Positions 35,284 through 45,196 are shown, counted from the first letter of the stretch. The stretch: 64,000 bases of DNA from an uncultured Woeseiaceae bacterium (GCA_905480215.1 CAJQPL010000034.1:1-64000); one strand, 5' to 3'. The notes: generated by a model not told the origin, from the letters alone. Numbers and translations are program-made.

Positions 35284-36561
35284 ATGCATATCATCGTAAT
35301 TGGCGCGGGATTACTGGGTGTATCGACGGCCTATTTCCTGAAGCGCAACGGCGCGGAAGTTACTGTCCTTGAGAGCGACGATGCGCCGGCGATGGGTGCC
35401 AGCTACGGCAACGGCGGCTATGGACAGGCCAGCGTCGCAGATCCGTGGAATGCCCCCGGAATCAACAAAGTATTTCTTGCAGCGTGGATGAACAGTTTGA
35501 GCGGGCGCGCCGAGCAATCCGCATTCGTGGCTCGAACTCGCGCTCTGCCGGGCCTAATGCCGTGGGGTATAAAGTTCCTGCGCCACGCCAAAGCCGACAT
35601 CTATCTAAAGCACACGATCGAAAACTCACAGCTCGCGCGATATACGCGCGACGTGCTCGAAGAAATTGACGACGCCGAGCAATTTTCCTACGCAAAGTCC
35701 GACGTGGGTGGCCTCATAATTTTTCGGGATGACCAGTCGCTGGCGGGCTATGTTGAGTTAAGTAAAAAGGTTTGTGCAAACGACATGCCGTACGAGGTAT
35801 TGGATACAGACGCGTTAGTGAAAAAAGAACCGTCACTTGCTGGAATAAGAGATGTGCTCGTCGGTGCGGTGCATTTCCCTGACGATCCGGCAGGCAATTC
35901 TCGCGTGTTTTGCGAGCAGCTGGCAGAAGCCGCGACCAGTCGAGGTGCCACGTTTAAATATGGCGTGGCGGTGTCGAGCATCGAATGCAGGCAATCGGGC
36001 GTGAGCATTAAAACCCGTGGTGGCGAAATTCGCGGCGATGCGGTCGTAGTTGCAGCAGGTACAGGCTCCCGGCAACTCGTACGTCCACTTGGCATACGGC
36101 TGCCAATTGCGCCGGCAAAAGGTTATTCGATTTCTGTGCCGATGAATGATTGGCGAGAACGCCCGCGACATGTCATTGCTGACATGGGTGTGCATGCTGG
36201 CGTCAATCCGATGGGCGATATTCTCCGCGTTGCCGGTACGGCTGAGTTCGCTGGAATGAGGCCGGGCATCAGTAAGGAACGTATCGACTATCTCGTGCAA
36301 TTGACGGCGCAAATATTTCCGGAGTTTGCAATGACAATAAATCGTGACGAAATCGATCCCTGGGCAGGTTTTCGCCCGTTGAGCGCTGACGGATTGCCTA
36401 TGCTCGGCTCGACGAACGTTGATAACGTGTATCTTAATACCGGTCATGGCGGTCTCGGCTGGTCACAAGCCGCGGGTTCCGGGAAAGCGGTAGCCGATCA
36501 CATCTTTGGCAAGAGCGGTGCCTACGATATCTCCGAGTTTTCAGCAGGACGATTTAATTGA
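35284..36561 (+). CDS. dadA: D-amino acid dehydrogenase (DadA-like FAD oxidoreductase)
   Basis: The 425-residue flavoprotein has the Rossmann FAD motif GAGLLGVSTAYFLKRNGAEV at 7-26. The DAO-type C-terminal region carries FRPLSADGLPMLG and LNTGHGGLGWSQAAGSG. DadA oxidises D-amino acids to imino acids, passing electrons to the quinone pool. The imine product is the kind of substrate RidA resolves, and a RidA gene lies divergently next door. It overlaps the permease gene by 4 bases. Confidence 0.9.
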   Translation: MHIIVIGAGLLGVSTAYFLKRNGAEVTVLESDDAPAMGASYGNGGYGQASVADPWNAPGINKVFLAAWMNSLSGRAEQSAFVARTRALPGLMPWGIKFLRHAKADIYLKHTIENSQLARYTRDVLEEIDDAEQFSYAKSDVGGLIIFRDDQSLAGYVELSKKVCANDMPYEVLDTDALVKKEPSLAGIRDVLVGAVHFPDDPAGNSRVFCEQLAEAATSRGATFKYGVAVSSIECRQSGVSIKTRGGEIRGDAVVVAAGTGSRQLVRPLGIRLPIAPAKGYSISVPMNDWRERPRHVIADMGVHAGVNPMGDILRVAGTAEFAGMRPGISKERIDYLVQLTAQIFPEFAMTINRDEIDPWAGFRPLSADGLPMLGSTNVDNVYLNTGHGGLGWSQAAGSGKAVADHIFGKSGAYDISEFSAGRFN

Positions 36562-37712
36562 TGAATGATTCTTACTTTTATCGCGTCTTACTTGTGCCAG
36601 CGGCGGTGTTCCTGTCGGTTGTGTTTGGTGCGTCATACGGATCGGGACGCGAAGTCGTTCAATTCGTGAGTATCAACGGCCCAACAGGCGGGCTGGTCTC
36701 AGTTCTGACCGTCGCGACTGTCTACGCACTGTTGCTTGCTATCAGTTTCGAGATTGCAAGAATGTTCAAGGCGTTCGAATACGTTGGCTTTTTTAAAGTT
36801 CTTCTGCGCCGCGGCTGGTTTCTTTACGAAATCGTCATTCTTATCGGCATGATCATCGCGCTTTCAATAACGACAACTGTTGGCGGCACAGTACTCGAAG
36901 ACCATTTCGGCATTGCCGTGTGGATTGGCAGTCTCCTCATATTTGGATTCGTTGTTGTGCTTAATTATTACGGGCAAAAGATTGTCGAGAAATCGATGAT
37001 GCTGTCCGTAGCTGCGTTGTTCGTTGTATTGGCGATACTGGTCGCGCAACTTGTGTCAGGTCACGTCGATCGAGTTGTCGAGGCGTTCTCAACGCAGGAA
37101 CATATAACCGGCGGTGTCATGACAGGGTTGAAATACGCGGTAAGCAATGGCGGTTATCTGCCACTGTTGTTGTTTTGCGTCATTGGTCTTCAGTCTCGAC
37201 GTGAAGCATTTACGGCCGGCATTTTTGCCGCATCGATTGCTGTTATTCCGGCAATTGTTTTTCACTTTTCATTCATGGTTGGCTATCCGTCGATCATCGA
37301 TGAGCGATTGCCGGCCTATTGGCTGTTCCAGAATGTCAGCACGCCTTTCATGCTCAATGTCTACGTAGTCGTCATGTTCGTCCTGGTCGCGCAAACGGGT
37401 GTTGGGTTGCTGCAGGGGCTAATTCAGCGATTAGATAGTTGGCAGAGAAATCGCAGCGGCCAGCCGATGACCAAGCTCGGCCATGGCGGCGTTGCCGCAT
37501 TCATGATCGCAACCAGTCTCGCTCTAGGCAGTATGGGGATTGTCGCGCTGATACTGCGAGGTTATACGATCATGTTCTATAGTTTCATTGTCGTCTACAT
37601 CGTGCCGCTGATGACATACGGAATCTATTTGGTGGTTCGGGGTAAACCCACTTCCGACTCAACTATTACAGGTCCAAATATTCCTGAAACCAGGCCACTT
37701 GCTTCGCAATAG
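36558..37712 (+). CDS. YkvI-like membrane transporter
   Basis: The 384-residue protein has about ten transmembrane segments. It starts with an FGASYGSGREVVQF motif resembling the first helix of APC-fold amino acid carriers and of the YkvI family. Coupling to dadA suggests import of a D-amino acid or related zwitterion, but this is inference. Its 3' end overlaps a truncated hydrolase gene on the other strand by 47 bases. Confidence 0.78.
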   Translation: MMNDSYFYRVLLVPAAVFLSVVFGASYGSGREVVQFVSINGPTGGLVSVLTVATVYALLLAISFEIARMFKAFEYVGFFKVLLRRGWFLYEIVILIGMIIALSITTTVGGTVLEDHFGIAVWIGSLLIFGFVVVLNYYGQKIVEKSMMLSVAALFVVLAILVAQLVSGHVDRVVEAFSTQEHITGGVMTGLKYAVSNGGYLPLLLFCVIGLQSRREAFTAGIFAASIAVIPAIVFHFSFMVGYPSIIDERLPAYWLFQNVSTPFMLNVYVVVMFVLVAQTGVGLLQGLIQRLDSWQRNRSGQPMTKLGHGGVAAFMIATSLALGSMGIVALILRGYTIMFYSFIVVYIVPLMTYGIYLVVRGKPTSDSTITGPNIPETRPLASQ

Positions 37713-38220
37713 CGGCCTTGCCTTCCTTGGAGTCCGGGTAGATATAGGGAAAGCAATGCGGCATGCCATCGTAGAGGTCCAACTTGGCTGTCTGTCCTGC
37801 GGCTTCCAGAGCCTGAAACATGACCAGCGAATCGCTGAGCAACATTTCCTTACCGCCAGTTTGAATGAGCGTTGGCGGCATGCCATCGGCGAGGTTTGGG
37901 TCCAGATTTGGCGAGATTACCGGATCGCGATAATTTTCAATGCCGAGAATCTTCAGCACCTTTCGCACATAAGCCTCGCGCGCAATAACCGGGTCCTGCC
38001 CCTCGAGTGTAATCCAGGTATCGTTGGTCATCGTGAAATCGATCATTGGTGAATTTGCCACGACAGAGCCAGGTATAGCTTTGCCACGATTGCGCAACTC
38101 ATTTGAAACAGCTAGTGCGAGATGCCCACCTGCGGAACAACCGAATAATCCGATGTCGTCGGCATCAAAATCATGGTCATCGACGAGATGATCAAAAACG
38201 GCGATATTCTCGTCGATCAT
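37666..38220 (-). pseudogene. Alpha/beta hydrolase lacking its N-terminal part
   Basis: The 184-residue frame matches the C-terminal two-thirds of an Aes/hormone-sensitive-lipase type hydrolase. The nucleophile elbow GCSAGG is near residue 28, and catalytic Asp and His fall near DSLVMFQAL and DGMPHCFPY. The first 100 or so residues, with the HGGG oxyanion-hole motif, are missing. A TAA lies two codons before the ATG and no ribosome site is seen. It is probably a remnant. It overlaps the convergent permease gene by 47 bases. Confidence 0.7.
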
Positions 38221-38240
38221 TCGTTATTGTTGAAAAGTCT

Positions 38241-38258
38241 TGCTATGGACTCATAGCA
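38241..38258. repeat. Short hairpin next to the truncated hydrolase
   Basis: TGCTATG (38241-38247) and CATAGCA (38252-38258) are exact reverse complements with a four-base loop. There is no adjacent T-run, so it is not a clear terminator. It lies 21 bases upstream of the truncated hydrolase frame. Confidence 0.4.
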
Positions 38259-38415
38259 GATAGTTATTCGTACTCCGAGCTTGTCAAAAAAAGTGAGCCA
38301 GGAATGAATCGATCAACTGTCCTGTAGGAATGTACGAACCTTTGGGACACTTCGTGTATTTTGATTCATACGGAGGGTTCAGCGATGAAAGCGAAGGAAA
38401 GAGAAATACGGCGCT

Positions 38416-38742
38416 ATGGAAGGCGTCGATGCGCCAGAGATTGAGTGTGAGAACAGTGGTTCAATCGTCGCGGCCCTTGAGCAACTGCTACCCGAGCAGG
38501 AAACCTACGGTGTGGTTGTCGAATATGGCGTTGTTGAACTCGCACAAGTCATCAAGGCTCTAATAGCCGATAACTGGCTCAATAACAAAGGTGATCCCGA
38601 ATCCGAACAGGGTCGTCGTATTAAGCGGGAGAATCTCGACACCTTGTACGGCAATAACACCGACTGGAAGAACCGTGTTTGGGCTCACAGTTCCTGGTTG
38701 TTGGAGAAAACTGTTGGCGGATTGAGAGCCCTGCCCGATTAA
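38416..38742 (+). CDS. Unrecognised 108-residue protein
   Basis: I do not recognise this protein. It is acidic in its first half (VAALEQLLPEQETYG) and then has a helical stretch (VVELAQVIKALIADNWLNN). A charged loop and a Trp-containing C-terminal helix (WKNRVWAHSSWLLEKTV) follow. There is no signal peptide or membrane segment. No good ribosome site precedes the ATG. It sits between a broken hydrolase and a terminator, so it may be a remnant or an acquired gene. Confidence 0.5.
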   Translation: MEGVDAPEIECENSGSIVAALEQLLPEQETYGVVVEYGVVELAQVIKALIADNWLNNKGDPESEQGRRIKRENLDTLYGNNTDWKNRVWAHSSWLLEKTVGGLRALPD

Positions 38743-38773
38743 CGCCTCGTTTCAGTAATCGAGAAGGCACGAT

Positions 38774-38803
38774 AAAAACCGGAGCCAGCGAACTGGCTCC
38801 GGT
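38774..38803 (-). terminator. Terminator after the TonB receptor
   Basis: An 11-bp perfect stem (ACCGGAGCCAG at 38778-38788 with CTGGCTCCGGT at 38793-38803) and a four-base loop are followed on the minus strand by five T (38778-38774). It lies about 30 bases after the stop of the receptor gene that ends at 38836. Confidence 0.85.
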
Positions 38804-38835
38804 CTGATTTCGAGACGATCGTTCCTTCTTAAAAT

Positions 38836-41226
38836 CTATTTGGTACCGAAACTGTAGCGACCTTGTAATGTGATCGTCCTTGGAGGTTCCAGGTATCCAA
38901 GTACAGTAGGGCTAAGGAATTGATTGAAAAAGGTTTGCGATGCACCCAGGACTTTCTCATCGCCGAGGTTGCGGCCAATAACTGCAAGGCTCCATTGACC
39001 ATCCTGCGTTTCGATACCGATGCGGGCGTCGACCTTGGTCCAACCGTCCTGTTCGCCAGCCGGTTCCAGTGCCGCATCAGTGAAATAACCGTCGCTAAAC
39101 GATACGCTCAGGTCTGCCACAAAATTCAGCGTGCTGCCCATAGGTACGCTGAAATTGGCGTACACGTTTCCGGAGGAATCGGCGGCAAGTGGTAACGGAC
39201 GACCGGATTGGTCGCATGGGCTTGCCAGTCCACTTTCGATGCTGCAAGTACCATTCACAAAAGAGTCGTACCCCACGTCCTGGAACGCAAGTGCGGCACC
39301 CAACAGCAGGTTGTCGCTCGCTGCGAAGCGCAAATCCATTTCTACTCCGCTTGAGGATGCGGTCGCAGCATTGGTAACTCGCTGAATAATAACCCCTGTA
39401 CCATCAGTAGCAGGGGTGAAAGTATTGACCTGAAGATCGTCAAATTCGGTGTCGTACGCTGCGATATTGAATTCGAGCCGATCATTCATCCAGTGGGATT
39501 TCATGCCGACTTCGTAGCCAAATACTTCTTCAGGCTGATAGGCCTGATCGGCTGGCGTCCAGGCCGCTGTTGGATTACGTGTTGCCGAAGTAAAACCACC
39601 TGCTTTGGCGCCTTCGCCTGCCTTTATATAGAACATGACGTCGTCATTCGCATCCCATTGAAATGCGATTTCCGGTAGCACATGATCGTCACTCTGGCTA
39701 AAGTCGATGCCCGGTAGGGCTGGATTGGAATTACAGAGACCGAGTGTTCCTGGTAACGGTGTCGGGGTGAAAACTCCGGTATCGATATTGATGAGACCAC
39801 AAGGAACTGTATAAGCCGACTTCTTTTCTTCATCGCTGTACCGTACGCCTGCCGTTATTCTGAACGTATCGCTAACATTCCAGGTCGCCTGGCCGAACAA
39901 TGAGACAACGTCTGATTCCTGGGTAAAAGTTGATGATGTAAAGACGCTGACATTTGCGCCGAATGGTCCGGCAGCACTCAAAAGTCCGCCGAACAGCCCA
40001 GGCTGATACGCCGCAGCGTTTTCGTTAAAATTCACCCAGTTATGAGTGTATGCGCCAATGAGCCAGTCAACCGTATTTCCCTGATTGGACGTCAGGCGAA
40101 CCTCAAATGCATCCTGGTCAAAATTCTCGTCGATGCTTGAATCCAGAAAAGCAACTGCCAGAGTATCCAGGTCAACCGTGATGTCGTACTCGAAATCAGA
40201 ATGTCCCGCCATAAAGCTGAGTGTTGAGTTCTCAAACTCGTAATCGACGTTTAACAATATGGTATCCAGCTGAGTGGATTGTCTTGAGCAAGTATGAGGG
40301 AACGTTCCTGCCACGGACATGGAGTTCGGGAAGCCCGATGAGTCGGTTTGGCAGCCGTTCGATGAACGTGTCCAGTTCAAAACTCCGTCAGTCGGTTCTG
40401 CAGCGTCTGCCGCGGCGAAGATTGCCCGGCCGTCACTAAATACCTCGCCAGTATTGCCATCCATATCCCGCTCGGCGGTCTCGTATTTCAGCGAGATTGT
40501 TGAACGATCACTCGGCGTCCATACGGCGGTGATTCTGGCAAGAGTGTCGTCGACGTCACCTTCGTCGGTGCCCGTGAAGGAATTCTCATAGTAGCCGTCG
40601 CGCTGGCCAACCTTCACTGCCGCCCGAATCGCAAACGAATCCGACAAGGAACCGCCGGCAATTGCCGATATACTGCCTCCACCGAACTCCATCTCGGCAT
40701 CAGCGGTAAGGTCGAGTGTAAACGGGTCTCCGGGCATTGCCTTGTTTGTAACAATGCTGATCGCACCTGCGGTCGAATTGAGTCCATGAATCGCCGATTG
40801 TGGACCACGCACAACTTCAACTTGTGATACGTCGAAGAATGGCGACTGATACTGGCGGCTTCGAGGCATGTAGAAACCGTCGATGAACATGCCCACTGAT
40901 TGTTCGAAGCTACGTTCCTGACCAGAACCAAGTCCGCGAATCGCGATCACCTGGGTCGTAATACCGTAAGCAACGTTCAGATTTGGGATCGTGCTCTGCA
41001 ATTCGGTAAAATCGGTAATTCCAAGGTTCTCCATGTATTCGCCAGACACAATTTCTATGGAAAGCGGAATATTCTGCGGACTTTCTTCGCGTTTGGTTGC
41101 TGTAACAACGATCTCGTCCAGCGCGGACTGCGCCGATGCGACCGACGGGCTTAACGCTACACTCGCAAACAGTCCTAGCAGTGACACGAATTTGAAACGA
41201 TTGTGTATCATTCGGATGACCCCCAT
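38836..41226 (-). CDS. TonB-dependent outer-membrane receptor
   Basis: The 796-residue receptor has a signal peptide (SLLGLFASVALSPSVASAQ) and a TonB box DEIVVTATKR. The plug contains VEVVRGPQSAIHGLNSTAG and is followed by a large beta-barrel. Its C-terminus is PRTITLQGRYSFG. It belongs to the large receptor group common in marine Proteobacteria that import organic molecules. It stands divergent from a 14-gene acyl-CoA and transport run, which suggests that it brings in the same substrate. Confidence 0.92.
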   Translation of the reverse strand: MGVIRMIHNRFKFVSLLGLFASVALSPSVASAQSALDEIVVTATKREESPQNIPLSIEIVSGEYMENLGITDFTELQSTIPNLNVAYGITTQVIAIRGLGSGQERSFEQSVGMFIDGFYMPRSRQYQSPFFDVSQVEVVRGPQSAIHGLNSTAGAISIVTNKAMPGDPFTLDLTADAEMEFGGGSISAIAGGSLSDSFAIRAAVKVGQRDGYYENSFTGTDEGDVDDTLARITAVWTPSDRSTISLKYETAERDMDGNTGEVFSDGRAIFAAADAAEPTDGVLNWTRSSNGCQTDSSGFPNSMSVAGTFPHTCSRQSTQLDTILLNVDYEFENSTLSFMAGHSDFEYDITVDLDTLAVAFLDSSIDENFDQDAFEVRLTSNQGNTVDWLIGAYTHNWVNFNENAAAYQPGLFGGLLSAAGPFGANVSVFTSSTFTQESDVVSLFGQATWNVSDTFRITAGVRYSDEEKKSAYTVPCGLINIDTGVFTPTPLPGTLGLCNSNPALPGIDFSQSDDHVLPEIAFQWDANDDVMFYIKAGEGAKAGGFTSATRNPTAAWTPADQAYQPEEVFGYEVGMKSHWMNDRLEFNIAAYDTEFDDLQVNTFTPATDGTGVIIQRVTNAATASSSGVEMDLRFAASDNLLLGAALAFQDVGYDSFVNGTCSIESGLASPCDQSGRPLPLAADSSGNVYANFSVPMGSTLNFVADLSVSFSDGYFTDAALEPAGEQDGWTKVDARIGIETQDGQWSLAVIGRNLGDEKVLGASQTFFNQFLSPTVLGYLEPPRTITLQGRYSFGTK

Positions 41227-41274
41227 TTGTACAATATGACCCGGCGATTGTAGTCCGGTGCGTACTTTCTCTCA

Positions 41275-41289
41275 GACTAGATATTAGTC
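41275..41289. promoter_or_regulatory. Inverted repeat between the TonB receptor and the FMN oxidase
   Basis: GACTA-GATAT-TAGTC has perfect 5-bp arms. It sits 49 bases upstream of the receptor start in the 232-bp divergent gap, which holds no gene. It is a possible shared operator. The rest of the gap shows no other clear signal. Confidence 0.4.
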
Positions 41290-41458
41290 ACCGTCCGATG
41301 CTGTCGCTGGTCATTTGCGACATCATGCCATTCTCTTCGTTCATGGCTGATTTGCCCTTGCTACTGTTTAATTGCCTCATTTGATAAGGTGAAATAAAGA
41401 AAAATAGGCGAGACTGACGGCGGTTAAGGCTACCCTTAGATTTCTCGTAAGGTCACAA

Positions 41459-42658
41459 ATGGCGAATAAAAAAGATAATCGAAGCCTTGGAAAGTTGACT
41501 CCGGCGATCAATGTCGATGATGTAAGGCTATTGGCTCAACGACGATTGCCGAAATTCATTTTCGACTATCTGGACGGCGGGGCTGACGACGAATACACAC
41601 GTCGAGAAAATCCTGATTCATTTAGGGCATTGTCGCTAATACAGCGCGTCCTGATCGACGTTGGTAATATCGACACGTCAACGACAATCCTTGGAATGCC
41701 GACGTCCGTCCCATTTATTCTGTCATCGACTGGAGCGAGCCGCTTCTACCATTCGGATGGTGAACTCGCAGTTGCGCGAGCAGCAGCCCAGTCTAATGTC
41801 ATCTATGGGACGACGTCGTCTGCAATGTATTCATTGGAAGACGTGGCGGCAGTCGCGCCGTCACCGCGGTTTTTTCAGGTTTATGTTTTTAAAGATCGAG
41901 AAGTTACACGAGAGATCATTTCACGCTGCAAGGCCTCAAATTACGACGCAATGTTTCTGACTGTTGATTGTTCGACGGCTGGAAACCGCGAACGCGACAT
42001 TCGAAATCAACTTTCTATACCGCCAAAGATTACACCGCGAATTCTGTGGCAATTACTGAATGCCATGCCCTGGACAATTGACTACTTGACGCACTCGAAG
42101 TGGCGTTTTCCAAATATAGAAGAGTATGTGGATAACTCAACGATGGGTGACTTTGATTCTGCTGCGGAGTGGTTTGCCGATCAGCTGGATACGAGCTTTA
42201 CCTGGGAAGACGCAGCTGCGTTGCGATCGGACTGGGGCGGTCAGTTCGTAATTAAGGGTATTACCAGTGTTGAAGATGCAAAACTGGCAGCCGAGATCGG
42301 CGCTACAGGTATTGTCGTCTCCAATCACGGCGGTCGTCAGCTCGATCATGCACCAACAACACTCGAAGTCCTTCCGGAGATTATCGAAGCAGTCGGCGAT
42401 CGTCTGGAGGTGCTTGTAGACAGCGGTTACCGTCGCGGTACCGACATCATCAAGGCATTAGCGCTAGGTGCAAAGGGCGTGTTACTGGGTAAGGCTTATC
42501 TTTACGGCCTTGGGGCCGGAGGCGAAGCGGGCGTAACTCGCGTGGTCGATATCCTGCGTGGCGAGCTCGAGCGCGATATGACTCTGCTGGGCTTGACGTC
42601 GATTGACCAGATCACAAGCGATTGCGTGCGTTGGCGAGATCCGCGATTTCTGCGTTAG
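41459..42658 (+). CDS. FMN-dependent alpha-hydroxy acid dehydrogenase (LldD-like)
   Basis: The 399-residue TIM-barrel flavoprotein has VSNHGGRQLDHAPTTLEVLP, where His and Arg are catalytic. LVDSGYRRGTDIIKALALGAKGVLLGK binds the FMN phosphate. The family oxidises L-lactate, mandelate, glycolate or other 2-hydroxy acids to 2-oxo acids. No transmembrane insert is obvious. The start has AAGG six bases upstream. It is the first gene of the plus-strand run. The substrate is unknown. Confidence 0.9.
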   Translation: MANKKDNRSLGKLTPAINVDDVRLLAQRRLPKFIFDYLDGGADDEYTRRENPDSFRALSLIQRVLIDVGNIDTSTTILGMPTSVPFILSSTGASRFYHSDGELAVARAAAQSNVIYGTTSSAMYSLEDVAAVAPSPRFFQVYVFKDREVTREIISRCKASNYDAMFLTVDCSTAGNRERDIRNQLSIPPKITPRILWQLLNAMPWTIDYLTHSKWRFPNIEEYVDNSTMGDFDSAAEWFADQLDTSFTWEDAAALRSDWGGQFVIKGITSVEDAKLAAEIGATGIVVSNHGGRQLDHAPTTLEVLPEIIEAVGDRLEVLVDSGYRRGTDIIKALALGAKGVLLGKAYLYGLGAGGEAGVTRVVDILRGELERDMTLLGLTSIDQITSDCVRWRDPRFLR

Positions 42659-42724
42659 TAGACGCGACTGCTGTATTGCACCTATTGATAATGCGTTTCA
42701 TGAAAGTAGCGAGATAATCCCGAT

Positions 42725-44035
42725 ATGAATAAAATTCTATTGCTATGCATATTGGCTGCCTCGCCTTCACTGGCAGATTCTGTCGTCATTAACAACGTCA
42801 ACGTATTTGATGGCGAGTCAGAAGATCTAATTCTGGGTGTTAGTGTTGTCGTGACAGACAACAAGATTGTCGGTTTCGGTGGCGACGCCATAGCACCGAC
42901 CGATGCAATGGTAATTGACGGCGGTGGTCGAACGCTGATGCCCGGCTTGATTGACGGCCATACTCACCTTTCCATAGTTGCCGGCCCGCGTGAACTACAA
43001 CAAATGCAGTGGGACGAAATTGGCGCGAAAATGGGCGTACGCGCAACCGATACATTGATGCGTGGTTTTACAGCTGTTCGCGATCTTGGTGGTCCGGTGC
43101 AGGGATTAAAAATTGCTGTGGACGATGGCACTGTTGTTGGGCCGAGGATATTCCCCTCTGGTGCAATAATTTCGCAAACATCCGGCCATGGAGACTTTCG
43201 CGAACCGACTGACCCACACCCTTTCCTGGAGGGCGGTTCCTCACAGATGCAGGAGTTGGGGTACTACCGGATCGTCGATGGTACTGATCAGGTAATGGCT
43301 GCCGTTCGAGAGAATCTTCGCAAAGGTGCGACACAGGTCAAGCTGATGGGCAGCGGCGGTGTGGGGTCGGAGTTCGATCCGATTGACTCTGTGCAATTTC
43401 GGCCCGAAGAAATACGTGCAGCAACAGACGTGCTTGCTGACTGGGGCACCTACGCCGGGTCGCATTTGCACAATGACGCAGCGATAACGCGCGCGCTTGA
43501 GAACGGTGTTCGAAGTATTGATCACGCTTCGCAGATGACGGACGAAACAATGCGCCTGCTAAAGAAAAAGGGCGCATATATGAATCCGCAGTACGGATGG
43601 AATGTGTTCGTGATGTCGGCCGGCTTCCTGACAGAAGCACAGAAAGAAAAGGCAGCAATTGTCATCGACAACCTGGACAGCAATATTGCGCTAATCAAGA
43701 AGCACAATATTGAAATCACGTTCAATGTCGATGCGTTTGGCGGTTACGAACTTTGGTCGAACCTCTACGCAGCCGAACTGACGGAGCGACAAAAGTTTTT
43801 TTCCAATTACGAAATCATGCGGCAATTGACTTCGGTAACGGCCGGGCTTTTGGAGATGTCGGGTAAGCGCAATCCCTATCGCGGCAAGCTCGGCGTGATT
43901 CGTGAAGGCGCACTAGCCGACCTAATTCTTGTCAACGGTAATCCGATGGAAGATGTATCCATCCTGGCGGACCCGCAAAACAATATCCCGTTGATCATCA
44001 AAGACGGCAAAATCTACAAGAACACGCTGCGCTAG
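42725..44035 (+). CDS. Exported metal-dependent amidohydrolase
   Basis: The 436-residue protein has a signal peptide (ILLLCILAASPSLADS). The amidohydrolase fold shows the HxH metal site in LMPGLIDGHTHLS, His residues in SHLHNDAAI and SIDHASQM, and an Asp in FNVDAFGGYE. It resembles the imidazolonepropionase-like/prolidase group that cleaves dipeptides and cyclic amides. Export implies action in the periplasm on an imported compound. It lies 8 bases before the acyl-CoA dehydrogenase gene. Confidence 0.88.
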   Translation: MNKILLLCILAASPSLADSVVINNVNVFDGESEDLILGVSVVVTDNKIVGFGGDAIAPTDAMVIDGGGRTLMPGLIDGHTHLSIVAGPRELQQMQWDEIGAKMGVRATDTLMRGFTAVRDLGGPVQGLKIAVDDGTVVGPRIFPSGAIISQTSGHGDFREPTDPHPFLEGGSSQMQELGYYRIVDGTDQVMAAVRENLRKGATQVKLMGSGGVGSEFDPIDSVQFRPEEIRAATDVLADWGTYAGSHLHNDAAITRALENGVRSIDHASQMTDETMRLLKKKGAYMNPQYGWNVFVMSAGFLTEAQKEKAAIVIDNLDSNIALIKKHNIEITFNVDAFGGYELWSNLYAAELTERQKFFSNYEIMRQLTSVTAGLLEMSGKRNPYRGKLGVIREGALADLILVNGNPMEDVSILADPQNNIPLIIKDGKIYKNTLR

Positions 44036-44042
44036 GCGGGTC

Positions 44043-45188
44043 ATGGACTTTCGACTCTCTGATGAACAGCAGATGGCGGTGGATTCGTTTCGCCGCTTTC
44101 TGGAGGACGTGATTCGGCCAGCGATTGCTGCACATGACGATACGTTCATTCCGAAAGATGAGATGCAAGGGCTGCTTAAGCAATTGCTGCAGTTTGGCAT
44201 GGGCAATGGTCTTGCGTCTGAAGCGGACGGCGGCATGGGTCTTGATCCCGTCACCTTCGGCTTGCTGTTTGAGGAGCTCTCGCGCGTATCGCCAGATGTT
44301 GCAATCGTTGTGCTTATTCAGGAAGAAACAGGTCTCTTGCTGTCGGCGGCTTCCGACGAGCTAAAGGCCCAATACCTCGGGCCACTTCTCGAAGGCGACA
44401 AGTTCGGCTCTATTGGCATTAGCGAGCCTGCGGTTGGCTCGAACATTGCCGACATCAAGTGCCGGGCGAAAGTCGATGGCGACGATCTGTTGATCACTGG
44501 TGAAAAGCAATGGATTTCTGGCGGCCACTATTCCGACTTTAACGTCACTGTTGCACGCGAGTCCGATGATGGTGCCGCTGGCATAGGCCTCTACCTTGTT
44601 GATCGAGCACAGGGCTATGAAAGCCAGAATATTCCGAAGCTAGCGCTGAACCGACAGTCCACAGCGCAGCTGTTCTTCGACAAGGTCCGAATTCCGAAAT
44701 CACAGGTGTTGTTTCCGCCCGGACAAGGCTTGAAAAGACTAATGACCTTGTTGGAAGGATCACGACCCCTGGTTGGCCTCATGGCAGTGGGTATTTCACA
44801 GGCCGCGCTCGACTATTCCATAGCCTATGCAAAAGAACGTAAACAACACGGCAAACCGATTGGCGCACACCAATTGATTCAGGCACGCATTGCCGAAATG
44901 GCAGTAAAGGTCGAGGCGTCGCGGTTGATGCTATTCAAGGCGCTTGACCAGGTGGGACGCGGTATTCGCAGCGACTTTCAAAGCGGCATGGCGAAATATT
45001 TCGCAGCCGAGGCTGCAATTGAAATTATTCGTCATGCGATGGCGATACACGGTGGCAATGGTGTAACTCGAGAATTTCCGATCGAGGAGTTGTATCGAAT
45101 TGCACCCATCTTGACGGTGACCGAAGGAACGCCAGAAATGCAGAAGTTAATTATTGGGCGCAGCCTGCTTGGCATGCCGGCGTTCTAG
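44043..45188 (+). CDS. Acyl-CoA dehydrogenase
   Basis: The 381-residue flavoenzyme has GSIGISEPAVGSNIADIKC for FAD and substrate binding, and ITGEKQWISGG. The C-terminal TVTEGTPEMQKLIIGR holds the likely catalytic Glu, as in medium-chain enzymes. YAKERKQHGKPIGAHQLIQ is the usual FAD-contact helix. It introduces the alpha-beta double bond in a CoA ester. It is followed 8 bases later by the thiolase-like gene. Confidence 0.93.
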   Translation: MDFRLSDEQQMAVDSFRRFLEDVIRPAIAAHDDTFIPKDEMQGLLKQLLQFGMGNGLASEADGGMGLDPVTFGLLFEELSRVSPDVAIVVLIQEETGLLLSAASDELKAQYLGPLLEGDKFGSIGISEPAVGSNIADIKCRAKVDGDDLLITGEKQWISGGHYSDFNVTVARESDDGAAGIGLYLVDRAQGYESQNIPKLALNRQSTAQLFFDKVRIPKSQVLFPPGQGLKRLMTLLEGSRPLVGLMAVGISQAALDYSIAYAKERKQHGKPIGAHQLIQARIAEMAVKVEASRLMLFKALDQVGRGIRSDFQSGMAKYFAAEAAIEIIRHAMAIHGGNGVTREFPIEELYRIAPILTVTEGTPEMQKLIIGRSLLGMPAF

Positions 45189-45196
45189 GAGATCGA

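Noticed and set aside
35833-36447. Minus-strand ORF of 204 codons
   Set aside because: It is antisense to dadA, which is clearly coding. The composition is His/Arg-rich without domain features.
42696-42705. Ten-base palindrome TTTCATGAAA before the exported amidohydrolase gene
   Set aside because: It is too short to distinguish from chance and has no extended symmetry.
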